Below are positions 25,672 to 33,952 of a stretch of DNA of 64,000 bases, piece after piece. Numbering within the stretch: position 1 is the stretch's first letter; every line of letters starts with the position of its first letter. The DNA comes from Lachnospiraceae bacterium UBA7060 (GTDB lineage Bacteria > Bacillota > Clostridia > Lachnospirales > Lachnospiraceae): assembly GCA_002493835.1 (NCBI GenBank), contig DLAA01000113.1:8504-72503 (forward strand). The letters are read 5' to 3'. Below the pieces are notes generated by a model. That model was not told the DNA's origin, made no database searches, and worked only from the letters and a program-made list of their open reading frames with translations. Both the position numbers and the translations under genes were made by a program.

Positions 25672-26066
25672 TCTAATAGTAGTTCTATTATGCCAATCAC
25701 AGGGCTCATCAAAAATACCACTCTGCGTCCGTCTAAGGCAGGCGCGGGTGTGGGGGTGTCGATGGCAGTAAAACCGTCGGCGGTGAGCTCCCTGTAAGCA
25801 GCTTCGGGATCGGCGGCCTCATAGCAGATGTGGTAGGGACTGTTTTTTAGTTTTTTCATCAGACCGGACACTACGGAATCTTCGGAGGCAGGAGAGACCA
25901 GTTCTATGCAGTATCCATCCTTCTGAAGAAAGCAGATGTGTACTTTGCGGATTTCATCGTAGACAGTATCCTGCTTGGTGACATAGCCCAGGGTTTCGAA
26001 GGTCTGTTTCGCTTTTTCTATTTTTTTGACTAAATAGCCGATATGGTGTATTTTTAAAGTTGACAT
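25668..26066 (-). CDS. VOC-superfamily protein (glyoxalase / methylmalonyl-CoA epimerase-like)
   Basis: A 132-residue vicinal-oxygen-chelate protein. The start at 26066 follows AGAAAGGA, and the product begins MSTLKIHHIGYLVKK. Metal ligands are expected at His7 or His8, in the second module at YHICYEAAD, and at the glutamates in CIELVSP and GIIELLLD. VOC proteins of this size are metal-dependent epimerases, lyases or dioxygenases acting on small acids or CoA/ACP esters. Its convergence on the FkbH-ACP operon suggests it modifies the small acyl group, for example by epimerisation. This is inference; it could also act on an unrelated small molecule. Confidence 0.8.
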   Translation of the reverse strand: MSTLKIHHIGYLVKKIEKAKQTFETLGYVTKQDTVYDEIRKVHICFLQKDGYCIELVSPASEDSVVSGLMKKLKNSPYHICYEAADPEAAYRELTADGFTAIDTPTPAPALDGRRVVFLMSPVIGIIELLLD

Positions 26067-26082
26067 ACAGATTCCTTTCTGC

Positions 26083-26088
26083 ATTATA
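26083..26088 (-). promoter_or_regulatory. -10 element of the VOC gene
   Basis: A perfect TATAAT on the minus strand (26088-26083), 17 bases upstream of the VOC start. No convincing -35 is present at the right distance, so strength is doubtful, and the short distance leaves the Shine-Dalgarno right at the transcript 5' end. Confidence 0.35.
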
Positions 26089-26239
26089 GCTCGCGCGTGT
26101 TTTGGAGAATGCCAAAAGAATTACTTAGAGTGTATCACGTTTGGCGCCGGGGAGGAAGAGATCTGATAAAAAATCCGGCACTTCGGAAGAAAATCTGACA
26201 GACCGGAAAGAGCTGATATAGGGAGGATGCCGGTTATTC

Positions 26240-26716
26240 ATGAGAGCACTATACAGAAAATATAAAGATTTTATCATGGAAGTTATACATTTTGGCATGG
26301 TGGGAGTGATCAACACGATGCTGGGCTGGATCATCATGGCTGTGCTGTACAATTTGATTCACCTGAATTACTGGTTCTCAAGCGGGATATCCTATTTTAT
26401 CGGCAGTGTTTTTTCCTACCATGCAAACGCCAAACTCACTTTCAAGGTGGAAAATAAGGACAGGTGGCTGCCCTGGCGGTTTGCTGCCAATATCATTGTG
26501 TGCTATTTGGTGTCCTTCAGCGCAGCGCAGCCATTTACGGCAAGAATTCTGGATGCGGTGGGACTGTCCGCGGGCGGCAGGATTTCGGAGGCTCTTCTTG
26601 ACAATATAGCCATGATTTTTGGCATGGGTATTTTTATTGTGATGAATTTCTTCGGGCAAAAACTGTTCGTATTTCGCAAATGCAAGACGGAAAAAGATAT
26701 GACAAGTGTGTCATAA
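26240..26716 (+). CDS. GtrA-family membrane protein
   Basis: A 158-residue protein with four hydrophobic segments, the length and layout of GtrA. Family marks are FGMVGVINTMLGWIIM at the first segment, SYFIGSVFSYHANAKLTF in the middle and MNFFGQKLFVFR at the end. GtrA is the presumed flippase for undecaprenyl-phosphate-linked sugars made by GtrB-type enzymes and used by GtrII-type transferases. Here those partners lie about 20 kb and 12 kb upstream. A GGGAGG about 15 bases before the ATG serves as Shine-Dalgarno. It heads a set with the DUF6044-like gene. Confidence 0.92.
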   Translation: MRALYRKYKDFIMEVIHFGMVGVINTMLGWIIMAVLYNLIHLNYWFSSGISYFIGSVFSYHANAKLTFKVENKDRWLPWRFAANIIVCYLVSFSAAQPFTARILDAVGLSAGGRISEALLDNIAMIFGMGIFIVMNFFGQKLFVFRKCKTEKDMTSVS

Positions 26717-26767
26717 TGTGTGCAATTGTCGATCAGTGCGATTATTTGGGATGATTAGGTTGAATAA

Positions 26768-28597
26768 ATGAGAAAGATAACCGGACAGAAGTGGTTTCTA
26801 TGGATAACAAAATATTGGTTCCTGTTTCCAATCAGCGGTTTTTTGCTCCTTGTGGCAGGGGTATTTTTCGGCTTCGGAGAGCGCAGCTATATTGGTGTAC
26901 ATGACAATATGGATCTGTTTTTAGCGCAGTTTCAAATGTTGAAAAATACAGGATCCTTTTTTAAACATGGGGTGGACGTGCCTTTTCTGGGTGGGGTGAG
27001 CCGGGACAATCTTCCCTCGGAGCTGTCGCTTTACAGTGTGTTGTTTATGCTTTTTCCTACCTATACGGCTTATATACTGGGTATTCTGGGAAAGATTCTG
27101 TTTGGAATGTTTTCCTTTCGTCTGTTGGCGGGGGAGCTTTTTCCTGAAAAAATGGAGACGTATCGGCCTTTCGTTTATATGACGGGCTTTGCCTATGGGA
27201 TCTGCTGGTTTTTTCCGGCTTTTGGATTTGCCTTCGCGTCGATTCCGCTGGCAGTCTGGCTGCTTCTCAAGATATACAGGGGGCAGGGTAAGCGGTGGTA
27301 TGTGGCGCTGTTTTTTTACCCGCTGGTATCCTATTTTTCTTATCACGGTATTTTTATTTTGGGGTATCTGCTGCTTGCCATTTTGGGTTTGTCAGCCAGA
27401 ATGGTGTATCTTGGAAGGCATGCCGGATGGGAGGGACAGTCTGCACAGGCAGTGGCACATCGAACAGACACACGCGGGGGATGGACGGCGGTTTTTAGGC
27501 TGCTTGCCGCGCTCATTGTGCTGGCGGCAGGCTTTGTGTTTTGTGAATATCGTCTTTTCGGACAGATGCTCTTTAGCGACGAGGTGACGATCCGTTCCTC
27601 CATCGTGAATGCCAGTCTTTCTGCTTCAGAGATTCTAAGGGAGATCTGGCAGGTGTTTAGGGAGGGGATTTTTCATGCGGATGGCGTGCATGGCAAAGTG
27701 GTGCTCCCTGTCTGTGCCCTCTATTTTGTGGGAAACAATGGGGTCCACCTGTACAAAAGGGAGGGGAAGGCGATTCTGAAAGATCCTTTTAATCTGCTTG
27801 TGCTTTTCCTTTTGTTCAACAGTGTGGTGTACGGGCTGTATGATTTTGAACCGCTCCGCTTACTGGTGGAGAGACTGATCCCGCCTTTGGAGGGGTGGCA
27901 GTTTAATCGGACGATCTTTTTTAACCCCTTTCTCTGGTACGGTGCGCTGTTTCTGGTTCTGAAAAGGCTCTATGATGCGGGTGTATGGCAGATGTGGCTG
28001 GCTAATGCTATTGTCTGTGCCGCTGTATTGGTGGTTATTCTGACGCCCACCCGATACAATGATTTATACCATACTTGCTACAACAGGGCTTATGAGCATT
28101 TTCATGGGCAGGAAGTGGATGAGTTGACCTACGAGCAGTTCTATGCCGAAGATCTGTTTGAGGAGATCAAAAGCGATATTGGCTACCAGGGGGAATGGGC
28201 TGCAGCTTACGGTTTTCATCCGGCGGTGCTTCAGTACAACGGCATCGCTACGTTGGACGGCTATCTAGGATTCTATTCCCAGCAATATAAGGAGGATTTC
28301 CGGAAAATTATCGCTCCGGCTTTGGAGCGGGTGGAGGCGACGCGGATCTATTATGACGATTGGGGTGCCAGAGCCTATCTGTATTCCGGGACGGATTTGA
28401 GTATTGTCAGCGCAACGAAGACTGTGTATGCCACGGACGATCACATCTATATTGACGGGGAGGCGTTCCGGGAGCTTGGCGGCACCTATATTTTTTCCAG
28501 AATAGAGCTTTCTAACGAAAAGGAGGCAGGGCTGTCCCTGCGGGGTGAGTACACAGCATCCGACGGAAGCATGAAGATCTATGTGTATAAGCAATGA
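26768..28597 (+). CDS. DUF6044-like polytopic membrane protein
   Basis: A 609-residue membrane protein with about ten to twelve hydrophobic segments and a C-terminal soluble domain of about 170 residues. GVHDNMDLFLAQFQMLKNTG near residue 45, followed by GVDVPFLGGVSRDNLPSE, is the DUF6044 signature as I recall it. The Asp in the first outer loop fits a GT-C-like enzyme using a lipid-phosphate sugar. It lies 51 bases downstream of GtrA, a natural partner for supplying flipped donor. No function is established for the family to my knowledge. Confidence 0.75.
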   Translation: MRKITGQKWFLWITKYWFLFPISGFLLLVAGVFFGFGERSYIGVHDNMDLFLAQFQMLKNTGSFFKHGVDVPFLGGVSRDNLPSELSLYSVLFMLFPTYTAYILGILGKILFGMFSFRLLAGELFPEKMETYRPFVYMTGFAYGICWFFPAFGFAFASIPLAVWLLLKIYRGQGKRWYVALFFYPLVSYFSYHGIFILGYLLLAILGLSARMVYLGRHAGWEGQSAQAVAHRTDTRGGWTAVFRLLAALIVLAAGFVFCEYRLFGQMLFSDEVTIRSSIVNASLSASEILREIWQVFREGIFHADGVHGKVVLPVCALYFVGNNGVHLYKREGKAILKDPFNLLVLFLLFNSVVYGLYDFEPLRLLVERLIPPLEGWQFNRTIFFNPFLWYGALFLVLKRLYDAGVWQMWLANAIVCAAVLVVILTPTRYNDLYHTCYNRAYEHFHGQEVDELTYEQFYAEDLFEEIKSDIGYQGEWAAAYGFHPAVLQYNGIATLDGYLGFYSQQYKEDFRKIIAPALERVEATRIYYDDWGARAYLYSGTDLSIVSATKTVYATDDHIYIDGEAFRELGGTYIFSRIELSNEKEAGLSLRGEYTASDGSMKIYVYKQ

Positions 28598-28625
28598 GCC
28601 GTGCACATTTGCAGGCATGCACGGC
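28598..28625 (+). repeat. Inverted repeat after the DUF6044-like gene
   Basis: GCCGTGCA (28598-28605) and TGCACGGC (28618-28625) form an eight-pair stem starting right after the stop codon, with a 12-base loop. No U-tract follows, so intrinsic termination is doubtful. Confidence 0.6.
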
Positions 28626-28655
28626 GGGACGTGAAAAAATAAGAAGGAGATGTTA

Positions 28656-28692
28656 GTGTGAAAAATAATGCTGATGCACTTATTTTTCACAC
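28656..28692 (+). repeat. 13-bp perfect inverted repeat upstream of the radical SAM gene
   Basis: GTGTGAAAAATAA (28656-28668) and TTATTTTTCACAC (28680-28692) are perfect complements around an 11-base loop. A strong AAGGAG (28643-28649) lies just upstream, so a GTG at 28658 inside the left arm could start a short frame, but it would collide with the true gene. Confidence 0.8.
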
Positions 28693-28703
28693 CCAAATTT
28701 GTG

Positions 28704-28778
28704 CCGGAGCGTCACAAATTTGTCTGATGGCAGACGCAAATTTGAAATTTGCGTCGCCCCGTCGCGTAAACGCTCCGG
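28704..28778 (+). promoter_or_regulatory. Branched, structured leader of the radical SAM gene
   Basis: An outer stem, CCGGAGCGT (28704-28712) with ACGCTCCGG (28770-28778), encloses the palindrome ACAAATTTGT (28714-28723) and a long hairpin GACGCAAATTT (28733-28743) / AAATTTGCGTC (28745-28755). The outer stem closes two bases before the TGGAGG Shine-Dalgarno. The layout is that of a branched RNA element or a small inverted-repeat insertion. No known class is recognised. Confidence 0.5.
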
Positions 28779-28793
28779 AATGGAGGTATTATT

Positions 28794-29774
28794 ATGCCAA
28801 TCAGAGTACACAATTTCGGGGGAGCCATTGGGTGGAATGCGAAAAAGTATCTGCCCTGGATTTCCAGTGAAAGCTATTTGAAACTGCAGTTTGTAAGCCG
28901 CAGGAGATCCCAGAGGGGGTATATCGAGTATTTTATGAGCCATAAGGAGCCGCCCCACCCGCTGGTGGTGAATTTGGAGACGGTGAACCGCTGCAACAGC
29001 ACTTGTGAGTTCTGCACAGCCAATATCCATGCAGAGAAGCGCCCTTATAAAAAGATGGACGACGCGCTCTATTATTCCGTCATCGATCAACTCCACGACT
29101 GGAATTATAAGGGACATCTGACGCTCTACGGCAACAACGAGCCTTGGCTTGACACGCGCATTGTGGAGTTCCACAAGTACGCCCGGGAAAAGCTGCCAGA
29201 GACGTTTATTTTCATGTCTACCAACGGTCTGCTTCTAAACGTGGATAAGGTAAAACAGATCGTTCCCTATGTGGATCAGCTCATCATCAATAATTACAGT
29301 ATGGAGATGAAGATGCACGACAATGTGCAGGTGATTCACGATTATGTGAAAGCACACCCGGAGGAATTTAAAAATGTGGACATTCTGATTCAGATTCGGT
29401 ACCTGAAAGAGGTGCTGACTAACCGGGCGGGCAGTGCACCCAACAAACAGTCCAAAGGAAAGATAGTCAAGGAGACCTGTCTGATGCCCTTTACAGATCT
29501 TTGGATCACACCCTTTGGCAAGCTGGGAATCTGCTGCTGTGATAACTTCGAAGTGACAGAGATGGCGGATTTAAACACCACGTCCCTGAAGGAGGGGTGG
29601 AACAGCGAGAAATACAGGAAACTTCGGGAAGCCATCGCTGTGGGCAGACACAATTATCCTTTCTGTAAATACTGCGATTTTATTGACGCGGGACTTCGCA
29701 TGGATGCGGTGGACGATGTGTTGAAGCACAGACAGATGCACGGTGCACGACAGACAGTATTCAGGAAAAAGTAG
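28794..29774 (+). CDS. Radical SAM protein with SPASM-like C-terminus
   Basis: A 326-residue protein. The ATG at 28794 follows TGGAGG (28781-28786). The [4Fe-4S]-SAM cysteines are Cys67, Cys71 and Cys74 in NRCNSTCEFCTANIHAEK; HLTLYGNNEPWLDTRIVEF follows, the GGEP-equivalent. The C-terminal part has CLMPFTDLWITPFGKLGICCCDNF and FCKYCDF, cysteines placed as in SPASM/twitch domains that hold extra clusters. SPASM radical SAM enzymes modify peptides, proteins or sugars. In this locus an alcohol oxidation or epimerisation of a glycan precursor is possible, but no peptide substrate gene or sugar ligand is seen. Confidence 0.88.
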   Translation: MPIRVHNFGGAIGWNAKKYLPWISSESYLKLQFVSRRRSQRGYIEYFMSHKEPPHPLVVNLETVNRCNSTCEFCTANIHAEKRPYKKMDDALYYSVIDQLHDWNYKGHLTLYGNNEPWLDTRIVEFHKYAREKLPETFIFMSTNGLLLNVDKVKQIVPYVDQLIINNYSMEMKMHDNVQVIHDYVKAHPEEFKNVDILIQIRYLKEVLTNRAGSAPNKQSKGKIVKETCLMPFTDLWITPFGKLGICCCDNFEVTEMADLNTTSLKEGWNSEKYRKLREAIAVGRHNYPFCKYCDFIDAGLRMDAVDDVLKHRQMHGARQTVFRKK

Positions 29775-29851
29775 ACAGATAAACTGAGAACTAGAATGAT
29801 GCACTGACTTGAAACGAAAAGACAGGGCGCAGAAACGAGGGCAGCAGGCGA

Positions 29852-30808
29852 ATGAAGAGAACGGTTATGACAGCGGCGTGTATTGCGGCAGTGGCCGCGG
29901 TGATGCTTGGTGGCTGTGGCGGTGGACAGAGCCCGAAGGCCGGGGCAGCGGCACAGCCGGATGAGTGGCCGGGTGAGGAAGTGAAGCAGGAAGACGCGGC
30001 CGGTGAAACAACACAGGAAACAGGAAGTCCCGCAGATGCGGCGGCTGTGCAGACTGGGAGCATGGACGGAAATGAGGAGCAGGAGCAGGTACAGCTTGCG
30101 GGTACCACATTCTCTGTGCTGGGGGACAGTATTTCCACTTATCGGGATTATAATCCGGAGGGGTACGCTGTTTTTTTCCCGGAAAATGGAGCTGTGGATG
30201 ACGTGGAAAATACTTGGTGGCAGATCGTTTCAGATGAGCTGGAGCTTATGCTCTACGCAAACGGTTCCAGCTCCGGATCTACGGTGGCGGGTGACTCCAC
30301 GGGAACAGAAGATCCCAGGTGCGGCTGCAATGAGCTGCGCACCAACGATCTTTCCGGCCCGGAGGGAGCTTGCCCTGACAGAATTGTCATATTTATGGGA
30401 ACCAACGATGTCTTGACAGCGGTTCCGCTGGGGGACAACGACGGCACCAGAATCGTGGAGGAGGGGGAAGTGGATTCCTTCAGCGATGCGTATACCCTCA
30501 TGTTAGACAAACTGCAGGCAAATTATCCACTGGCGGAAATTTACTGCTGTACCCTGCTTCCGATGGGAGACTACGGGACGCAGACGCCTTATGTGGAGTT
30601 TGTCAACAGCGCGCAGCTTACGTCGAAGGACTATGGGGAGACGATTGTTCGAATTGCAGGAAGCAGGGGAATTTCCGTGATTGATTTGAATGACTGTGGT
30701 ATCACCATTGATAATCTGCAGGAGATGACCACCGACGGCGTGCACCCCACAGTTTCGGGGATGAGATGTATTGCGGAGGCGGTGGAGGAAGTGCTCGCCG
30801 GGGAGTAG
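29852..30808 (+). CDS. SGNH/GDSL hydrolase lipoprotein
   Basis: A 318-residue predicted lipoprotein. MKRTVMTAACIAAVAAVML is a signal peptide and the lipobox is LGGC, giving lipidated Cys22. A Gly/Glu/Gln-rich linker extends to about residue 80. The SGNH fold follows, with the nucleophile in FSVLGDSISTYRDY, the oxyanion block in FMGTNDV and the Asp-His pair in TTDGVHPTVSGM. It would act outside the cell as an esterase, most likely on acylated carbohydrate. It sits between the radical SAM gene and the ABC transporter with short gaps. Confidence 0.87.
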   Translation: MKRTVMTAACIAAVAAVMLGGCGGGQSPKAGAAAQPDEWPGEEVKQEDAAGETTQETGSPADAAAVQTGSMDGNEEQEQVQLAGTTFSVLGDSISTYRDYNPEGYAVFFPENGAVDDVENTWWQIVSDELELMLYANGSSSGSTVAGDSTGTEDPRCGCNELRTNDLSGPEGACPDRIVIFMGTNDVLTAVPLGDNDGTRIVEEGEVDSFSDAYTLMLDKLQANYPLAEIYCCTLLPMGDYGTQTPYVEFVNSAQLTSKDYGETIVRIAGSRGISVIDLNDCGITIDNLQEMTTDGVHPTVSGMRCIAEAVEEVLAGE

Positions 30809-30854
30809 GGTTTTTGGCTGCTAGACGGGAAGGCCGGCAAAAAGAGGAGTGCCT

Positions 30855-31532
30855 ATGGAAGTGGAAGTGTCGGGGATCAAAAAGGCGTATCCCCACAAGA
30901 CGGTACTGAACAATATCACTTTTTCGACAAAAGCAGGGAGCTGTGTGGGAATTCTCGGGAGCAATGGCAGTGGTAAGTCTACGCTTCTTTCTGTTTTGGC
31001 GGGAGTGCACAGAGCGGACAGCGGCTCTTTTTTTTATCGCGGGACCGATCTTTTGCGGCGCCCGGGACAGATTCCGAGAGTGCTGGGATATGTGCCGCAG
31101 ACAGATCCGCTGATGGATGAGTTGTCCGCCTGGGATAATCTTTGCATGTGGTATGACAAGGCGGCGATTAGGAGGGAACTGTCGGAAGGGGCGCTGAAAG
31201 TTCTGGGAATTGACAAGTTTTTAAAGCTGCCGGTGCGCTGCATGTCGGGCGGTATGAAAAAGCGTCTTTCTATCGGATGCGCAGTGGTTTCCCGCCCTGG
31301 AATCCTTTTGCTTGATGAGCCGTCGGCGGCTCTCGATCCGGTCTGCAAGGAAAATATTCGAGAGTATCTGTCGGTCTACAAAAAGGAGGGAGGCATTATT
31401 TTGATGGCCACCCACGATGCGCAGGATTTGGAGTTGTGTGATGCTTGCTATATATTGACAAACGGAGAACTGCAGGCTTATCAGTATGATGGAGATTTTC
31501 ACAGATTGGCGAATATCCTCCGCATGGAGTAA
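30855..31532 (+). CDS. ABC transporter ATP-binding protein
   Basis: A 225-residue nucleotide-binding subunit. ATG 30855 is preferred over the GTG at 30849 because AGAGGAG (30842-30848) lies properly before it. Walker A is GSNGSGKST (about residues 36-44), the signature CMSGGMKKRLSIG, and Walker B GILLLDEPSAALDP, with the switch histidine in MATHDAQD. It is followed after three bases by two ABC-2 permease genes, so the three encode one exporter. The cargo is unknown; proximity to an SGNH lipoprotein and a radical SAM enzyme suggests export of a modified small molecule or glycan. Confidence 0.92.
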   Translation: MEVEVSGIKKAYPHKTVLNNITFSTKAGSCVGILGSNGSGKSTLLSVLAGVHRADSGSFFYRGTDLLRRPGQIPRVLGYVPQTDPLMDELSAWDNLCMWYDKAAIRRELSEGALKVLGIDKFLKLPVRCMSGGMKKRLSIGCAVVSRPGILLLDEPSAALDPVCKENIREYLSVYKKEGGIILMATHDAQDLELCDACYILTNGELQAYQYDGDFHRLANILRME

Positions 31533-31535
31533 AGC

Positions 31536-32777
31536 ATGAAACAAATTTTTTTCTATTTCGTGGCACAATTGAAACGCGCTGCAAGGATTCTTCCGGGACA
31601 GCTTGCTGTGGATCTGTCGGTCTGTGTCTGCGTGGGGACGCTGGGCTGTCTTTTGGCTGCCCAGGGAGCTTCTCAGACGGAGGGGATGAGATACCGGATT
31701 GGTCTGGTGGGAGATTTGTCCGATTCCTATCTGGGCTTTGGCATCGCCGCTCTGCAAGAGATGGATGATTCCCGCCTGATGATTGAGCTTGTTGGTATGC
31801 CAGAGGAGGAGGCAAAGAAAGCCTTTCAACAGGGAGAGCTCTACGCTGTCGTGCGGGTTCCGGAGGGGCTTGTGGAATCTATCGTGTATGGGGAAAATGA
31901 CCGCCCAATCACCTACACAGCCACGCAGGGGCAGAAGGGACTCGGAACGATGGTGATGGGGGAGATTACAGATATCGCTTCCACACTGGTAACCGCTTCC
32001 CAGGGCGCGATCTATGCTATGCAGCGGGTGCTCGCGCAGGAGGACAGGGGAGAGGAGATTGGGCGGGAGACAGACAAGCTGAACCTGGCCTTGATCAATC
32101 TGGTGCTTTCAAGAAGCGGCTTTAGTGACGTGGAGATTTTGGGTTATGCGGACGGCTTGTCTTTTGAGCTGTTTTATTTTTCCAAACTGCTTTTGCTGTT
32201 TCTCCTGCTCTCTGGTCTCTTAAACAGTGCTCTCTTTGTCAGTAGAAGCAAGTCTCTTCCCTGTTTTTTAAAAGCGCGCCAAGTGGGGGCGGCCTGGCAG
32301 ATTTTGTGTGAATATCTGGCTTATTTCGGTCTTGTTCTGGCGGGATTTTTCGCGCTGTGTCTGCCTCTTTCGGCTGCATTGGGGCGGGGGCTGATCGGGA
32401 TTCCCGAGTGGGAAGGCATGGGAGCCGTGCCCTTTTTTAGCATTTGGCCGGCATTTTTATCAGTGGCGGCGATGTTTGCAGCGCTGCAATTTTTTCTCTA
32501 TGAGGCGGCGGATGGGATTGTGAACGGGATTCTTCTGCAGCTCATCTGCGGGATTACAATGGGATATATATCGGGATATTTTTACCCTTCTGCCTTTTTT
32601 CCGGAGAAAATGCGGACTCTGGGCAGCCTGTTTCCCTCCGGTATGGCTTCTGATTTTGTGGAGGGAAGGCTTCTCGGGCAGCTGCGGGCGGGCGCGGGAG
32701 CCGCTGTTTTTGTTTGGACAGTTGTTTTCCTTTTTCTCGCCGCGGCTGTCAGAGGCATAAAGATAAGAAAAGGATGA
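31536..32777 (+). CDS. ABC-2-type permease, first subunit
   Basis: A 413-residue membrane subunit. One hydrophobic segment near residues 22-45 is followed by a large extracytoplasmic domain to about residue 205, then five further hydrophobic segments, the YhgE/ABC2_membrane_3-like layout. RIGLVGDLSDSYLGFGIAAL begins the outer domain. It follows the ATPase gene by three bases and is followed after 24 bases by a second permease of similar shape, so the transporter is probably a heterodimer. The very last codons are basic. Confidence 0.85.
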   Translation: MKQIFFYFVAQLKRAARILPGQLAVDLSVCVCVGTLGCLLAAQGASQTEGMRYRIGLVGDLSDSYLGFGIAALQEMDDSRLMIELVGMPEEEAKKAFQQGELYAVVRVPEGLVESIVYGENDRPITYTATQGQKGLGTMVMGEITDIASTLVTASQGAIYAMQRVLAQEDRGEEIGRETDKLNLALINLVLSRSGFSDVEILGYADGLSFELFYFSKLLLLFLLLSGLLNSALFVSRSKSLPCFLKARQVGAAWQILCEYLAYFGLVLAGFFALCLPLSAALGRGLIGIPEWEGMGAVPFFSIWPAFLSVAAMFAALQFFLYEAADGIVNGILLQLICGITMGYISGYFYPSAFFPEKMRTLGSLFPSGMASDFVEGRLLGQLRAGAGAAVFVWTVVFLFLAAAVRGIKIRKG

Positions 32778-32801
32778 ATAGGGAGAGAGGAGGACAGGGA
32801 T

Positions 32802-33932
32802 ATGCCGGGAAGAATGTTGGTAAGATTCATTCTTTTACAAAAAAGACTGTTACGGAAATACAGTTTTCTCTTGATGTTGTGTCTGGCGCCCCTTTTTGCC
32901 GCCGGCGTGGGACAACTCTCGAAAGAGGAAAGCGGAATCGCCACGATTGCTCTGTATCTGCCGGAGGGGGATTCCATGGCTAAGGACGTGGCCGGGCGGC
33001 TTCTTTCCGGTGAACATGTGCTCCGATATTTGTCTTGCGAGGGGGAGACGGAGGCCAGGCAGCTGGTGGAGGCAGGGAAGGCGGACGCCGCCTGGATATT
33101 TGATCAGGATATGGAAGAGAATCTGCGGGAGCTTGCAAAAAGGCGGCGGGTGCGGCCCGTGGTTACTGTGGTGGAGCGGCAGGACAGCGTGCCCCTTATT
33201 CTTGCCAGAGAGATGCTGTCAGCGGCCATTTATTCCTCTTTTTCCTATGAGGTCTATGCAGGTTATGTGAGGGAGGATCTGGGGATGGAAGAGATTTCAG
33301 AAGAGACTCTGAGAGCAGTTTATGAGAGTGTGGCTGTGGAAGGCAGCCTTTTCCGGATGGTTTATCCCGATCAGACTCCCGGTGAGAACGAGGATTTTAC
33401 CTATGTGCAGGCGCCGATGCGGGGAATTTTGGCCATTTGGTTTACTTTTGTGGGGCTGGCGGCAGCGCTTTATTTTATGCAGGATGAGGAACGGGGCGTC
33501 TATGGGCGGGTGCCAGTGACGAGGCGGCTCTATGCCTCCTACGGAGCGGGCGCAGTGTTCCTTGTAGATGCGGCCGTTGTCTTTCTGGTATCCTGTAAGC
33601 TGGCCGGGGTGTATACAGACTGGAAAAGAGAAGTGGTAAGTTGTGCAGTCTTTGGGATCTGCGTGCTGGCATTTGCCAATCTGTTACGGCTTCTTCTGCG
33701 CACGCCGAAAGGTCTAGGCTTGGCGCTTATGCCTCTGGGAGCGGTTATGCTGGCGCTCTGTCCTGTTTTTTTAAATTTGCCATACTTTAGGGCGGGGAAA
33801 TTGCTCCTCCCGCCCTGGTACTATCTACAATCCATTCATAATGACCGCTATTTGTTTGAGATGGCCGCCTATTCGGCGGTGCTGTTTTTAGTCAGCGCTA
33901 TTGTGCAGAGGCTGCGCAGCCGCATTGCTTAG
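32802..33932 (+). CDS. ABC-2-type permease, second subunit
   Basis: A 376-residue permease with the same layout as the preceding subunit: one N-terminal hydrophobic segment (about residues 20-36), an outer domain starting ESGIATIALYLPEGD, and five or so C-terminal segments. GGAGG lies 8-12 bases before the ATG. The pair with the ATPase at 30855 forms a complete exporter. It ends 20 bases before the convergent FAD oxidoreductase gene. The cargo cannot be deduced. Confidence 0.85.
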   Translation: MPGRMLVRFILLQKRLLRKYSFLLMLCLAPLFAAGVGQLSKEESGIATIALYLPEGDSMAKDVAGRLLSGEHVLRYLSCEGETEARQLVEAGKADAAWIFDQDMEENLRELAKRRRVRPVVTVVERQDSVPLILAREMLSAAIYSSFSYEVYAGYVREDLGMEEISEETLRAVYESVAVEGSLFRMVYPDQTPGENEDFTYVQAPMRGILAIWFTFVGLAAALYFMQDEERGVYGRVPVTRRLYASYGAGAVFLVDAAVVFLVSCKLAGVYTDWKREVVSCAVFGICVLAFANLLRLLLRTPKGLGLALMPLGAVMLALCPVFLNLPYFRAGKLLLPPWYYLQSIHNDRYLFEMAAYSAVLFLVSAIVQRLRSRIA

Positions 33933-33952
33933 CAAAACAGAGTACACATGGC

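Noticed and set aside
4826..26716. A phage-borne gtrABC serotype-conversion cassette
   Set aside because: GtrB-like, GtrII-like and GtrA-like genes exist but are scattered over 22 kb on both strands, with no integrase, attachment site or phage genes.
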